64,000 nucleotides of DNA from Miltoncostaea oceani (GTDB lineage Bacteria > Actinomycetota > Thermoleophilia > Miltoncostaeales > Miltoncostaeaceae), in the NCBI RefSeq assembly GCF_018141545.1, contig NZ_CP064357.1:744001-808000 (forward strand), in the 5' to 3' direction. The translations under genes and the position numbers were made by a program. The number at the start of each line of letters is the position of its first letter. Within the stretch, counting starts at the first letter, position 1. Under the pieces are notes generated by a model. That model was not told where the DNA came from, ran no database searches, and saw only the letters and a program-made list of their open reading frames with translations. Below are positions 25,186-33,614 of the stretch, in pieces.

Positions 25186-25998
25186 ATGGAGAGCCTCCCC
25201 GTCATCCGCCCGGGCGCCGCGGCCGACGCCGACGCCGCTCATGAGATCGAGAACCTCGTCTGGGCCCCGTTCCACTACGAGGGCGATGAGGTGATCGAGT
25301 GGGACTACGACACCGCGCTGTGGGTGGTAGCCGAGGACACCCGGCAGATCATCGCGACCGCCGACGGCTGCCTGGTCGACTGGGACGGGGATCCCCGGAA
25401 CCTCCCGCCCTCATGGATGGAGGTCCTGCGCCGGTCCTCGACCGCCGATCCGGCCGGTCGCTGGGCGAGCGCCCTCGGAACGAGCATCCTGCCCGAGCAC
25501 CGCGGCGGAGGCCTGGGTGCGCGGATGCTGGTCGGGCTCAAGGATCAGGCCACCCAGCGCGGGATGCGCGGGATGCTGGCGCCGGCGCGCCCGTCCGCGC
25601 GCCACAGCTGGCCACAGATGACGCTTGCCGACTACGCGGCCTTGCGCCTCGATGACGGCCGGCATGCCGATCCCTGGATCCGCGCGCACGAGGCGATCGG
25701 TGGGCACATCATCGGCTGGTGCGAACGGTCACTCGAGGTCCACGCGGCGCACGAGGTCTGGGAGCGGTGGGCCGGCTACCGGCTGCCATCCGAGGGACGC
25801 TGCCTGTTCCCCCGCTCGATCGGCTGGCTCGAGCTCTCGGGCGGACAGGGATGTCTCACCGAGGACTCCATCTGGATCCTGCATCCGATCGACCCGGACC
25901 TAGTGGAGCTTCTCTCACGGACCCGGCCGGACGAGATCGAGGAGCGGCGCTCCCTCCTCTCCCCCGCCGAGCCTCAGCCGAGCGGCAGCGCCATCTGA
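25186..25998 (+). CDS. GNAT-family N-acetyltransferase
   Basis: 270 residues from the ATG at 25186. The N-terminal half has the GNAT core, with the acetyl-CoA-binding motif ILPEHRGGGLGARML near residue 110 preceded by a beta strand and followed by a helix. The C-terminal half (about 150-270) is an extra alpha/beta region. Upstream in-frame residues from 25075 are rejected because they overlap the divergent gene and look non-coding. The protein should transfer an acetyl group to an amine in the cytoplasm; substrate unknown. The divergent gene encodes a deacetylase-fold protein. Its 3' end overlaps the convergent 25974 gene by 25 nt. Confidence 0.78.
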   Translation: MESLPVIRPGAAADADAAHEIENLVWAPFHYEGDEVIEWDYDTALWVVAEDTRQIIATADGCLVDWDGDPRNLPPSWMEVLRRSSTADPAGRWASALGTSILPEHRGGGLGARMLVGLKDQATQRGMRGMLAPARPSARHSWPQMTLADYAALRLDDGRHADPWIRAHEAIGGHIIGWCERSLEVHAAHEVWERWAGYRLPSEGRCLFPRSIGWLELSGGQGCLTEDSIWILHPIDPDLVELLSRTRPDEIEERRSLLSPAEPQPSGSAI

Positions 25999-26882
25999 TG
26001 CTCGGCGGCCGGGGCAGAGGCCTCGGCTTCGGGCTGGATCGCGTAGCCGACCAGGGAGACCAGCTCGAGGGCCTCTCTCGCTCCGAAGCGGTCGATGACG
26101 ACCCACTGGCCGGCGGTGGCGATCACCTCGGCCTCGAAGACGTCCTGATCGCGAGGGTGGACCCATGGTGCCGGTGAGGCGATCTGGGTGATCGGAGGGA
26201 GGTCGACGATCTCCGGCCGCGGCAGCCAGGCGGTGTTCGTCAGGCGCCGGCGAAGCCCCTCGGCCAGCAGCCCGAGCTCGCTGCGCATCGAGGCGATGTC
26301 GTCGGCACACCACATGGCACTGAGGCGCTCGGTGTTGCTCGCGCGGTCCGCCACGCCGAAGGCCCGGATCGTCGCCTCGAGGCGCCGGGCGAGCAGGCCG
26401 TCATCGCGGGCGACGATCAGGGCGGCGGCCGCGCCCTGCTCCACCAGGCGCTCGCGGCGGCGGTGCCAGCGGGCGACTCCGACCTTCATCATCCCCGGGC
26501 CGAAGCTGGCCAGGTAGACGGCGTGGTTCTCGGGCTGGACGCACTCGGCGCGACGGGCGGGGTTCGAGCAACGCAGACCGGTGCAGCGAAGACAGGGGAT
26601 CAGCTGGGCGCGCTCGACGCAGGCCTCGCATTGGTTGCCCCGCAGCAGCTCCGAGCTCTCGGGGCAGGGGACAAGGCGCGGGGAGTCGGGTGCCCGGTAG
26701 CCGATGCAGCGGCGCGGCCCGAAGACCCGGAATGACAGGTGGGAGCCGATCGTCTCGATCCGCTTCTCGCTCGCGCTGACCAGGGACCGCAGCTCGAGGG
26801 CCGGTCGGGTGCCGTCATGTCCGACACCCGTGACCAGCCATGAGCCGCTCAGGGGCTCGGGACCGTGGAGTTCTTCATCCAT
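25974..26882 (-). CDS. DUF2797-like cysteine-rich protein
   Basis: 302 residues from the ATG at 26882, preceded by GAGG 5 nt away. A longer version from a TTG at 26948 is rejected because it would run into an inverted repeat. The central part has C-x2-C pairs (NQCEACVER, PCLRC) and the stretch VYLASFGPGMMKVGVARWHRR followed by EQGAAAAL, characteristic of the uncharacterised DUF2797 family. That family has a zinc-binding region next to a GIY-YIG-like segment. Function is unknown. The C-terminal 100 residues are variable. Confidence 0.65.
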   Translation of the reverse strand: MDEELHGPEPLSGSWLVTGVGHDGTRPALELRSLVSASEKRIETIGSHLSFRVFGPRRCIGYRAPDSPRLVPCPESSELLRGNQCEACVERAQLIPCLRCTGLRCSNPARRAECVQPENHAVYLASFGPGMMKVGVARWHRRRERLVEQGAAAALIVARDDGLLARRLEATIRAFGVADRASNTERLSAMWCADDIASMRSELGLLAEGLRRRLTNTAWLPRPEIVDLPPITQIASPAPWVHPRDQDVFEAEVIATAGQWVVIDRFGAREALELVSLVGYAIQPEAEASAPAAEHQMALPLG

Positions 26883-26940
26883 CACGACCTCGATCGTAGG
26901 CCCCGAGCGGTCCGTACCCGCTGGATCCTCGGACTCCCAT

Positions 26941-26995
26941 GAGGTCAAGCAGGGTGCGCACCGCGTGTGGGGGGCGCTTGACCTCGGCCCCGGCG
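26941..26995. repeat. Inverted repeat GAGGTCAAGC / GCTTGACCTC
   Basis: GAGGTCAAGC at 26941-26950 and GCTTGACCTC at 26986-26995 are perfect 10-bp arms with a 35-nt spacer. The same AGGTCAAGC/GCTTGACCT arms recur at 28873-28915 on the other side of the parA pair. Confidence 0.7.
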
Positions 26996-27100
26996 CGGGC
27001 GACTCGAGGCGCCGGGTCTCGTACCCACCTCTTCCCTCTCTCCCCCACCTTCCGCGTTGAGTCAGACTGCCCCGAACCCGGAGCCTGTGGGCTTTCCGAC

Positions 27101-27168
27101 CGTGATCACTGCGTGATCACCACACGATCAGACCTGGGGTGCTCACGGTCCGATCACGGCGTGATCAC
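27101..27168. repeat. Phased GATC array, GTGATCAC x3 plus variants
   Basis: GTGATCAC occurs at 27102, 27113 and 27161, with degenerate copies centred on GATC at 27126 and 27152. Within each group the GATC centres are exactly 11 bp apart (27104, 27115, 27126; and 27152, 27163). One helical turn of spacing and palindromic units indicate cooperative binding by a dimeric protein, most likely the ribbon-helix-helix product of 28397. Confidence 0.65.
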
Positions 27169-27596
27169 GCCGCGGGCCGGCTCCGCTCAGGGCCCGCCCG
27201 CGCACCGGGGCTGTTGCTGGCCATGGCTGCTCACGGCTGCGACTCGCTCCGGGCCGTGTCCGCTCGTTGCCCTGGTCTTGTCGGGGGCCGCCGGGGGCCA
27301 TCATGCGGCCGCGACCTGGCCGTGGCCGTGGAGGTGCCGGGCCATGCCCGCGGCGTGTCGTGACCGTCATGAACCATGGCCCGCGGTTGCTCCAGCCCCA
27401 GTCCGCTCTCTGCCCTGGCTCGGGCTCCGGGTGGCCCGAGGCAATGCCAGGCCGGACCCGGGCCCGGTCCGCTGACTGACCACGGCCTGGGCGCTCCGTG
27501 CCCGGTGGGGGAGAGGGCATGGCCGGGCGCGCGCCCGGACACGGGGGCGCCCGCGTGCATGGAAGGAGTCGCCCCTGCCGCGGCGAACAGCGCACC

Positions 27597-28397
27597 ATGA
27601 TTGCTCACGGAACAGACTCAGCCCGCGCCCTGCTCGAGCCCCCTGCGGCCACTGAGCGGGCGGCCATCATCGCCGTCGCCGCCGAGAAGGGCGGAGTGGG
27701 GAAGACCACCATCAGCTTCGAGCTCGCAGCCCAGCTCGACGCGGTCCTCCTCGATCTGGATCACCACGGGGGAGGGGCCACCTCCATGTGGGGCTACCGC
27801 CAGGAGCGGTTCAAGCGCGCCCCGCTCCTCGAGGCCCTCGAGGCCGGCCCGGACGGACGGGCTCCGACGCCGCGGCGGGCTTCGCGCCGCCCGCGACTCG
27901 TCCCGAGCCACCCGGACCTCGCTGTCCTCGAGCTCACCGACTCGGACATCGCCGACTGCATCTCCGCCTGGTCGCGCACATGGGACACCGACTACGTGGT
28001 CATCGACACCCCGCCGGGGGACAACCTCCTTGCCGACGCGGCGATCAGCGTCGCGGATCTCGTCCTCGTGCCGGTCCCGCTGCGCTCCCGAGAGCTCGAC
28101 GCCCTCGAGCGGATGGCCGACCTCTTCAGCGCGTACCGACTCGTGCTGGTGCCGAACATGGTGCCGCGCACCCCGCCGCGGGGCTTCATCGAACGCCTGC
28201 GGAAGCTCGCCCTGGCGCGCGCCGACCAGATCGACGTCGCACCCGCGATCTCCGACCACCTGGTGCTGTCGCGCCGTGTCCTTCGGACCGCCCTCAGCTC
28301 GCAGGAGAGGGGATCGGCCCGCACCGTGGCGGCCCAGCAGGAGCTTGCGCGCCTGGCCGACCATGTCCGTTCCCTGCTTGTGGAGGTGCGTCGCTGA
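27597..28397 (+). CDS. parA: ParA-type partition ATPase
   Basis: 266 residues from the ATG at 27597; longer in-frame starts exist upstream but the extra residues look non-coding. Deviant Walker A KGGVGKTT at residues 31-38, Walker A' LLDLDHHGGG near 55, and Walker B VVIDTPPGD around residue 138. It is short, with no N-terminal HTH, so it is the type Ib plasmid class in which a separate small protein binds the centromere. It forms an ATP-dependent gradient on the nucleoid to segregate the replicon. The stop overlaps the ATG of the next gene (TGATG). Upstream phased GATC sites are the likely centromere and operator. Confidence 0.88.
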   Translation: MIAHGTDSARALLEPPAATERAAIIAVAAEKGGVGKTTISFELAAQLDAVLLDLDHHGGGATSMWGYRQERFKRAPLLEALEAGPDGRAPTPRRASRRPRLVPSHPDLAVLELTDSDIADCISAWSRTWDTDYVVIDTPPGDNLLADAAISVADLVLVPVPLRSRELDALERMADLFSAYRLVLVPNMVPRTPPRGFIERLRKLALARADQIDVAPAISDHLVLSRRVLRTALSSQERGSARTVAAQQELARLADHVRSLLVEVRR

Positions 28398-28861
28398 TGG
28401 CTGACTCGGTCGGAGTACTCGACGAGCTCGCGCAGCGCGGGCGCGCGCGGCGGACGGCTCCGCCCCGGCGTGCGGTCCCCGGGTCGCCGCGCATCGGCGA
28501 GAACGCGGCGCCCGCGCCTCCCGCCGCCTCCCAGGTCGCGGACGCCCCCGTCTCGACTGCGCCGGCGCCCGCCCCGGCCTCCGAGCAGGCGCCGGCGATC
28601 GCCGAGCCCTCGATCCCGCGCCGCGCGCGCGAGTCGGTCCTGCGCGAGCCCGAGCGGATGGTGAACGTCCACGCGCGCCTCGGACTCTCCCAGCACGAGC
28701 GGCTCGATCGGTTCATCGCCCTGATCGAGCGGGAGGGGTGGGGTACCACCTCGAAGATCGAGCTGATCCAGATGCTCGTGCACGAACTGCCGGAGGTGCC
28801 CGACGAGTCCTTCGGCGAGCGTCTTCGGGTGTTCCGTCAGGCCCAGGCGCGCGGGTACTGA
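28397..28861 (+). CDS. Ribbon-helix-helix centromere-binding partner of ParA
   Basis: 154 residues, overlapping parA by one base. The N-terminal 85 residues are Ala/Pro/Arg-rich and probably disordered. Residues about 90-135 have the strand-helix-helix shape of ribbon-helix-helix proteins: a VNVHARL strand, then an SQHERLDRFIALI helix and a SKIELIQMLVHEL helix. In type Ib systems (ParG, omega) such a protein binds short repeated sites upstream of parA and stimulates ParA. The GATC array fits that role. No sequence match to a specific family can be made without a search. Confidence 0.7.
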   Translation: MADSVGVLDELAQRGRARRTAPPRRAVPGSPRIGENAAPAPPAASQVADAPVSTAPAPAPASEQAPAIAEPSIPRRARESVLREPERMVNVHARLGLSQHERLDRFIALIEREGWGTTSKIELIQMLVHELPEVPDESFGERLRVFRQAQARGY

Positions 28862-28869
28862 GCGGCGCG

Positions 28870-28918
28870 CTCAGGTCAAGCAGACCCGGCAGCGGGTGCG
28901 GGGTCTGCTTGACCTGAG
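28870..28918. terminator. Perfect 18-bp hairpin after the par genes
   Basis: CTCAGGTCAAGCAGACCC (28870-28887) and its exact complement at 28901-28918 with a 13-nt loop. It sits between the par genes and the convergent 28876 gene, whose last codons lie inside it, so it can end both. It repeats the arms of the 26941 inverted repeat. Confidence 0.7.
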
Positions 28919-29604
28919 ATGCCGAGCAGGGCGGAGAAGGCGGGCGGGGGCCCGATCTTCAGGTCGGCGAACTCGGTGCGGCTGAAGAAGACCCACTGCA
29001 GGAGCGGGTAGAGCCGCAGATCACCCGGGGCGACGTCGATCATCTCGCGGAAGATCTCCGCCGCCAGGTCGCGGTCGCCGCCGGCCATGGAGGTGAAGTG
29101 GTCGGCCCGGTCCGGGTGCGCGCGGTGAACCCACGAGCCCGGCTCCTGACGCGAGGTGCCCGGAGGGTAGCGCCGCTCGGCCCGGTCGTACCAGTCGGCG
29201 AGCAGTGACCAGAGAGCTTCGTCCGAGAGCTCGTTGAGGCGGCGCAGGAGCATCGCCGGCTGACCGATCTCGACCGCGTCGAGGCTGAGGCCGTACTCGC
29301 CGAGGAGAAGGTCGAGGCTCGCGCGCGGCTCGGGGGTGCAGGCGAGGTGAACCGAGAACTGCGGGTCGGCCTCGAAGTGGAGCTTCAGGACCTCCTGATC
29401 GCTCTCCACGTGGCGCAGGGCGCTGGCGGCCCGCTCCTCGAAGGGGCGGCTGAGGTCGAAGACGGGATCGCCCTCCGCACCGGGAGGGATGTCGTCGAGG
29501 CGGAAGTGTGCGAGGGCGACCGCGCGGTCCTGATCGATCACCAGCACGTCCGGTCGCTCGGGCCAGGTGCGCACCTCGACGTGCCGGAGGACGACGGAGC
29601 TCAT
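28876..29604 (-). CDS. Hypothetical protein, last gene of the radA operon
   Basis: 242 residues. Its ATG overlaps the stop of the preceding gene (ATGA at 29604), so it is co-translated in the radA operon. Globular and mostly alpha/beta, with no motif recognised, no signal and no membrane span. The C-terminal codons lie within the strong terminator hairpin. Confidence 0.62.
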   Translation of the reverse strand: MSSVVLRHVEVRTWPERPDVLVIDQDRAVALAHFRLDDIPPGAEGDPVFDLSRPFEERAASALRHVESDQEVLKLHFEADPQFSVHLACTPEPRASLDLLLGEYGLSLDAVEIGQPAMLLRRLNELSDEALWSLLADWYDRAERRYPPGTSRQEPGSWVHRAHPDRADHFTSMAGGDRDLAAEIFREMIDVAPGDLRLYPLLQWVFFSRTEFADLKIGPPPAFSALLGISGQADPAPAAGSA

Positions 29605-30272
29605 GCGGGCAGACTCTCACGGGAAGGGGTGTCCGTCATCTGCGCCCGGATCACGGCGATGAGCTGGCGCGCGGCGCAGTCGTCGGCGACCAGCTCGGGA
29701 TGCCCCTCCTGGTTCATGGTGACCAGGGTGTCCCCGCCGGGGCGCGACAGGGCGAAGCCTGTCTCGCAGCGGTTCGCGACGTATGCGCCCCCGAGAAGCG
29801 GACCCTCGGAGGAGGGGCGTGAGACGAGGTGGGAGATCAGAGCCAGGTCGGCCGGCAGCATCAGACGCGCGCAGAGCAGCCCGACCGCTCGCGCGGGGGC
29901 TCCGACCGCCCGGGTCCGCGCCGCCGCCGCCGCTTCGAAGGGCTGCTCCGAGCTGACGACAGGCAGTCCGAGTGCGATCGCATAGCCGATCTCGAACATC
30001 GCACTGCCGCCGATGTAGCCGCCGGGGTTGACGACGTAGAGGAGGTTGCTCGACCGGATCGCTGTGAGCTGGTGGTCGGCCGCCCGGCGGGGATCCTCAG
30101 GATCACCCTCGAGCCGCACGAAGTTGCCGGCGTCCTCGATGACCCGGCCGGATGTCGGACGCAGCACCGAGATCCCGAGCTCGATGAACTCCTCGCGAGC
30201 CCTGAGGATTGCCGACAGGTGCTTGCGGTAGCTGCCGGAGATGGTCACGGTCGCGTTCACGGCGTCGATCAT
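29601..30272 (-). CDS. Nucleoside 2-deoxyribosyltransferase-like protein
   Basis: 223 residues. The first 120 follow a deoxyribosyltransferase-like Rossmann pattern: VTISGSYRKHLSAI at the N-terminus, then DHQLTAIRSSNLLYVVNPGGYIGGSAMFEIGYAIALGLPV. Related enzymes exchange bases on deoxynucleosides or cleave nucleotides; several defence proteins use the fold. Residues after 130 are a separate, unrecognised part. It overlaps radA by 4 nt and the next gene by 4 nt, so the three are one coupled unit. The reaction is not certain. Confidence 0.68.
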   Translation of the reverse strand: MIDAVNATVTISGSYRKHLSAILRAREEFIELGISVLRPTSGRVIEDAGNFVRLEGDPEDPRRAADHQLTAIRSSNLLYVVNPGGYIGGSAMFEIGYAIALGLPVVSSEQPFEAAAAARTRAVGAPARAVGLLCARLMLPADLALISHLVSRPSSEGPLLGGAYVANRCETGFALSRPGGDTLVTMNQEGHPELVADDCAARQLIAVIRAQMTDTPSRESLPA

Positions 30273-31639
30273 GGGCCCTCTTCGCCAGGCCCTGTGGAAA
30301 GTTGCCGATTGCCTCCGAGTACCGCCTCCAGACAGGCCACCACGCTGGTGTGGGCCGGCGCCTGGATGACCGAGGAGTAGCCGAGCCGCGATGCCTCGGA
30401 GAGGCGCCGCTCGGACTGGGGGGCCGGACGGATCTCACCGAGCAGGCTCACCTCCCCGAAGGCGGCGACCGACAGGGGCACCTCCGACTCGTTGTAGGAG
30501 GATGCGATCGCTAGGCAGCAGGCAAGGTCGAGGGCCGGGTCGTCGACCCGGATGCCGCCGGCGAGCTGGAGGAAGACGTCGTGGCTGCCAAGGCGCATCT
30601 GGCCGTGGCGGCTGAGGACCGCGAGCAGCATCTGGAACCGCTTCTGATCGATGCCGCGGCAGGCACGGATCGGCTGGTTGGCGCTGGTGGGGGAGACGAG
30701 TGCCTGGACCTCCACCATCATCGGCCGGGCCCCTTCGATCACGGGGCAGGTCGCGGCGCCGATCGGCGCGCTCTGGCGCCGGGTGCCGAGAGCGGCGGAG
30801 GGGTCGTCGACGCCGATCAGGCCGGCGCCGGTCATCTCGAAGAGGCCGATCTCATCGGTCGAGCCGAAGCGGTTCTTGACGGCGCGGAGGATCCGCAGCT
30901 GCTGGTCGCGGTCGCCTTCGAGCTGCATGACCACGTCGACCATGTGCTCGAGGGTCCGGGGGCCGGCGAGGCTGCCGTCCTTTGTCACCTGACCGATCAG
31001 CAGGACGCTGGTGCCGCCCTCCTTGGCGAGACGCATCAGGGCCTGGCCGCACTCGCGCACCTGGGTGATCGATCCGGGCGTGCCCGAGGACTCGAGGCTG
31101 AAGACGGTCTGGATGGAGTCGACGACGATCAGGTCGTAGGCACCGGCGAGAGCTGCGTCGATCACCCGCTCGACCGCGGTTTCGGAGGTGATCTGCACAT
31201 CGCGTCCGTTGTGGCCGAGGCGGTCGAAACGCATCTTCACCTGCGCGGCCGACTCCTCCGCGGCGACCAGGCCGACCCGTGCGCCCTTACCGGCGAGGCC
31301 GGCGAGCAGCTGGGAGGCGAGCGTGCTCTTTCCGTGGCCGGGCTCGGCGGAGAGGGCCATGTAGCTGCCGGGCACGATCCCGCCCCCGAGAACCCTGTCC
31401 AGTTCGGCGATCGTGGAGGAGCTGCGGGTGTGCGCATCGGGACTGACATCGCCCAGGTCACCGAAGCTCGCCGCCACCCCACCACTGCTCAGAGGGCGCG
31501 CGGCACGCGGCGCGCTGTCAGGGACCGAATCGAACTCCATCGCTGTCCCCGCTTCATTGCAGCTGGGGCAGAAGCCGAAGAACCGAACCTGTGTGAACTG
31601 ACAGGCGGTGCAGCGATACGATCTCTTTGTCTTTGCCAT
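30269..31639 (-). CDS. radA: RadA DNA recombination/repair ATPase
   Basis: 456 residues, the family's usual length. N-terminal zinc finger C10-x2-C13 and C24-x2-C27, RecA-like ATPase with Walker A AEPGHGKST near residue 100, the RadA signature KNRFGST near 255, and the C-terminal Lon-protease-like domain (ALDLACCLAIASS, EVSLLGEIRP). RadA is a DnaB-like helicase that drives branch migration during recombination. It is the promoter-proximal gene of a coupled unit with the 29601 and 28876 genes. A chromosomal copy would be expected elsewhere; its presence here next to accessory genes suggests a replicon-borne copy or an unusual chromosomal locus. Confidence 0.93.
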   Translation of the reverse strand: MAKTKRSYRCTACQFTQVRFFGFCPSCNEAGTAMEFDSVPDSAPRAARPLSSGGVAASFGDLGDVSPDAHTRSSSTIAELDRVLGGGIVPGSYMALSAEPGHGKSTLASQLLAGLAGKGARVGLVAAEESAAQVKMRFDRLGHNGRDVQITSETAVERVIDAALAGAYDLIVVDSIQTVFSLESSGTPGSITQVRECGQALMRLAKEGGTSVLLIGQVTKDGSLAGPRTLEHMVDVVMQLEGDRDQQLRILRAVKNRFGSTDEIGLFEMTGAGLIGVDDPSAALGTRRQSAPIGAATCPVIEGARPMMVEVQALVSPTSANQPIRACRGIDQKRFQMLLAVLSRHGQMRLGSHDVFLQLAGGIRVDDPALDLACCLAIASSYNESEVPLSVAAFGEVSLLGEIRPAPQSERRLSEASRLGYSSVIQAPAHTSVVACLEAVLGGNRQLSTGPGEEGP

Positions 31640-31694
31640 TGCAGGTAACAGACTAGATGCCCCGGTGGGCGGCCCCGCTGTAATCTTCGTACCG

Positions 31695-31946
31695 TCAGCG
31701 GATGATGAGCACGGCGATCTCGAGGCAGACCGCTGCCAGGCCGATCCGTATCCACGGACTGTGGAAGGCTTCCCTCACACGCTCACCAACCTCCTCCATG
31801 CGGCCAGCACCCTCATCTCCGGCTCGGGTGAGCGGACGCCGCAGACCGGCGACCGAGTCCCCGGCCCGGAGCTTGATGCGCTGGATCACCGAGGGGCCGG
31901 AGTCGTTATGCCCCGACTGCCATCCGCCGCCGGTCGGCTTGCTCAT
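31695..31946 (-). CDS. Small C-terminally anchored membrane protein
   Basis: 83 residues. Hydrophilic for the first 60, then one hydrophobic segment at the very end (IRIGLAAVCLEIAVLII). Such a tail-anchored layout places the body in the cytoplasm. The ATG at 31946 overlaps the stop of the 31943 gene (ATGA), so translation is coupled. No family recognised. Confidence 0.62.
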   Translation of the reverse strand: MSKPTGGGWQSGHNDSGPSVIQRIKLRAGDSVAGLRRPLTRAGDEGAGRMEEVGERVREAFHSPWIRIGLAAVCLEIAVLIIR

Positions 31947-32428
31947 GCCGTTGCCGCCTCGGGCGCCTCGGCCGGCCGGTCCTGGTCGACGATCTGCTTG
32001 GCCAGGTCGGCGAGGACGTCGGTCGGAGGGGTGGTGATCTCGGCGAGGCCGCCGAACACCTGCCCGAGGCCGCGCTTGATCATCATCAGGTGCTCCGGCG
32101 GGCAGTAGATGAGGCAGCTGATCTCCGGCGAGCTGCGGTTCTTGGGGATGTGCGCGAGCCATACGACCGAGACGATCCCCTCCCCGGTGCGCCGCAGGTT
32201 CGCGTCGGTCATGACCGCCTGGTTCAGCTTGCGGTAGAAGCGGTCCATCCGCGCGAGGGAGTCGTTCATGTCCTTGGGCAGCCGGACCATGAAGCAGGCC
32301 TTCTCAGGCGGGTTGTCGCGCAGTCGCTGTTCCCGGGCACGCTTGATGTAGGCCTTGGCGATCATCCAGCCGCCGACGCAGACGACGATGACAGAGAGAA
32401 AGAGCTGGAACGACATCGGACCGATCAT
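31943..32428 (-). CDS. Membrane-anchored hypothetical protein
   Basis: 161 residues from the ATG at 32428 (an ATG at 32416 is equally possible). One N-terminal membrane span (SFQLFLSVIVVCVGGWMIA) followed by a basic stop-transfer region and a cytoplasmic alpha/beta domain of about 130 residues (MVRLPKDMNDSLARMDRFYRKL). No family recognised. It forms a coupled pair with the 31695 gene, upstream of radA. Confidence 0.6.
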   Translation of the reverse strand: MIGPMSFQLFLSVIVVCVGGWMIAKAYIKRAREQRLRDNPPEKACFMVRLPKDMNDSLARMDRFYRKLNQAVMTDANLRRTGEGIVSVVWLAHIPKNRSSPEISCLIYCPPEHLMMIKRGLGQVFGGLAEITTPPTDVLADLAKQIVDQDRPAEAPEAATA

Positions 32429-32531
32429 GCCCCGCCAGGACGGGCCGCTCCGAGAATTACTCAAGCCGGCCGCGGGGCAGCAGCGGGGGTTCATGTGCCA
32501 GCGTCGGCGAGATGGCTACCGTCAGCGCCTG

Positions 32532-33614
32532 ATGACGCGCCTTCCCCCTGATCCACTTCCCGCCCTGCTCGAACCCGACGGACGACTCGGTATGTACGCC
32601 GCCTCGCCTCTTCGCTCGATCACCGGGACCCGGATCAACCCCGAGGCCCGCTACTGGTATGACCGGCGCGGCCTCTGCACGGCCGTTGACTCACCTGTGA
32701 GGACGGGCGCCCACCCGGACCTGGTCGCCTGGATCGGCAATGTCGCCGGCTTCGACTCGCGGCTGCGGATGACCCAGCCCGCGATCGAGGAGTGGCCGAT
32801 GTCGCGCCTCATCCCCCGCGTGCACGTCTACAAGAGCTTCCCTCACTTCGAGCTCATGCCCGGGACCTACTCGATCGACTACGTCAGCCTCACCAAGGCC
32901 CGGGATCGCCTGCCCGGGCAGGAATGGGTCGAGGACATCCGCGGCATGTTCCCCGAGGGTTCCACCCTGCTGCTGAACTTCATCGGCAACAACGCCCAGA
33001 CTCACTACATCTGGAGCCTCGGCCCCGAGTTCTGGGCGGCGCCGTTCCTGCGCAACTTCGACGGGATCGTCAGCCCCGAGTTCAGCACCTTCATCGACGA
33101 CCCGAAGCCCCAGTTCCTGATCGGCGAGCGCCAGAAGCAGATCTTCTGCCAGGAGGGCGCCGAGGCCGGTTTCACCACGATCCCCTCGATCGCCTGGTCG
33201 AGCGAGTCGTCCCTGCGCCGCCAGCTCGACCTGGTCATGTCGCTGTACCCGCGGGTGAACACCGTCTGGCTCGACTGCCTGGGCGCCGGCGTCGACCCGA
33301 CCGCCTGGACCTGGAGCCGGATCGAGATGCTCGAGAAGCACATCCCGCCGGACTTCCCGATGCGCTGGCTGGTCGCCGGCGCGGTGTCGGGGTGGGCGAT
33401 CGTCGAGCTCCACAGGATCTTCCCCCAGGGCAACTTCCACTCGGTCAATATCCGTCCCTTCGCGGCGACGATGGGCAAGGCCGGGACGCGGGGGGAGCGG
33501 GTCGCCCGGTTCCAAACCCACTGCCGCCGAATCGAGGGGTGGCTGCGCCGCGAGGACCTGCCGCCGGCCCAGCCGCGGCCGGAGTCGCTGCCGGGTATGC
33601 GCACGATCCTCTGA
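32532..33614 (+). CDS. DUF4417-like protein
   Basis: 360 residues from the ATG at 32532, 9 nt after a TACCGT hexamer; a longer frame from 32355 overlaps the divergent gene. The middle (about 145-290) follows the DUF4417 pattern: LNFIGNNAQTHYIWSLG, the FDGIVSPEFSTF signature, then QEGAEAGFTTIPSIAW and a terminal NIRPFAATMGKAG. The family is common on phages and mobile elements and has no assigned function. Soluble. Confidence 0.6.
   Translation: MTRLPPDPLPALLEPDGRLGMYAASPLRSITGTRINPEARYWYDRRGLCTAVDSPVRTGAHPDLVAWIGNVAGFDSRLRMTQPAIEEWPMSRLIPRVHVYKSFPHFELMPGTYSIDYVSLTKARDRLPGQEWVEDIRGMFPEGSTLLLNFIGNNAQTHYIWSLGPEFWAAPFLRNFDGIVSPEFSTFIDDPKPQFLIGERQKQIFCQEGAEAGFTTIPSIAWSSESSLRRQLDLVMSLYPRVNTVWLDCLGAGVDPTAWTWSRIEMLEKHIPPDFPMRWLVAGAVSGWAIVELHRIFPQGNFHSVNIRPFAATMGKAGTRGERVARFQTHCRRIEGWLRREDLPPAQPRPESLPGMRTIL

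Larger units (their letters stand above)
26883..27596. other. Non-coding centromere/operator-like region before parA
   Basis: About 710 bp without a convincing gene. It contains a long inverted repeat (26941-26995) and five GATC-centred sites at 11-bp steps (27101-27168). A GC-rich stretch of short palindromes follows (GGCCATGGC-like, GGGCCCG). The 9-mer TGCTCACGG recurs at 27140, 27228 and 27602. The placement before parA and a ribbon-helix-helix gene suggests a partition site or operator. Confidence 0.55.

Noticed and set aside
26883-26948. Longer start (TTG at 26948) for the DUF2797-like gene
   Set aside because: It would place the first codons inside a 10-bp inverted repeat. The ATG at 26882 has a better ribosome-binding sequence.
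27139-27479. Short open frames on both strands before parA
   Set aside because: Their products are Pro/Arg/Gly-rich with no plausible fold, and the region is full of short palindromes and repeats, so it reads as regulatory DNA.
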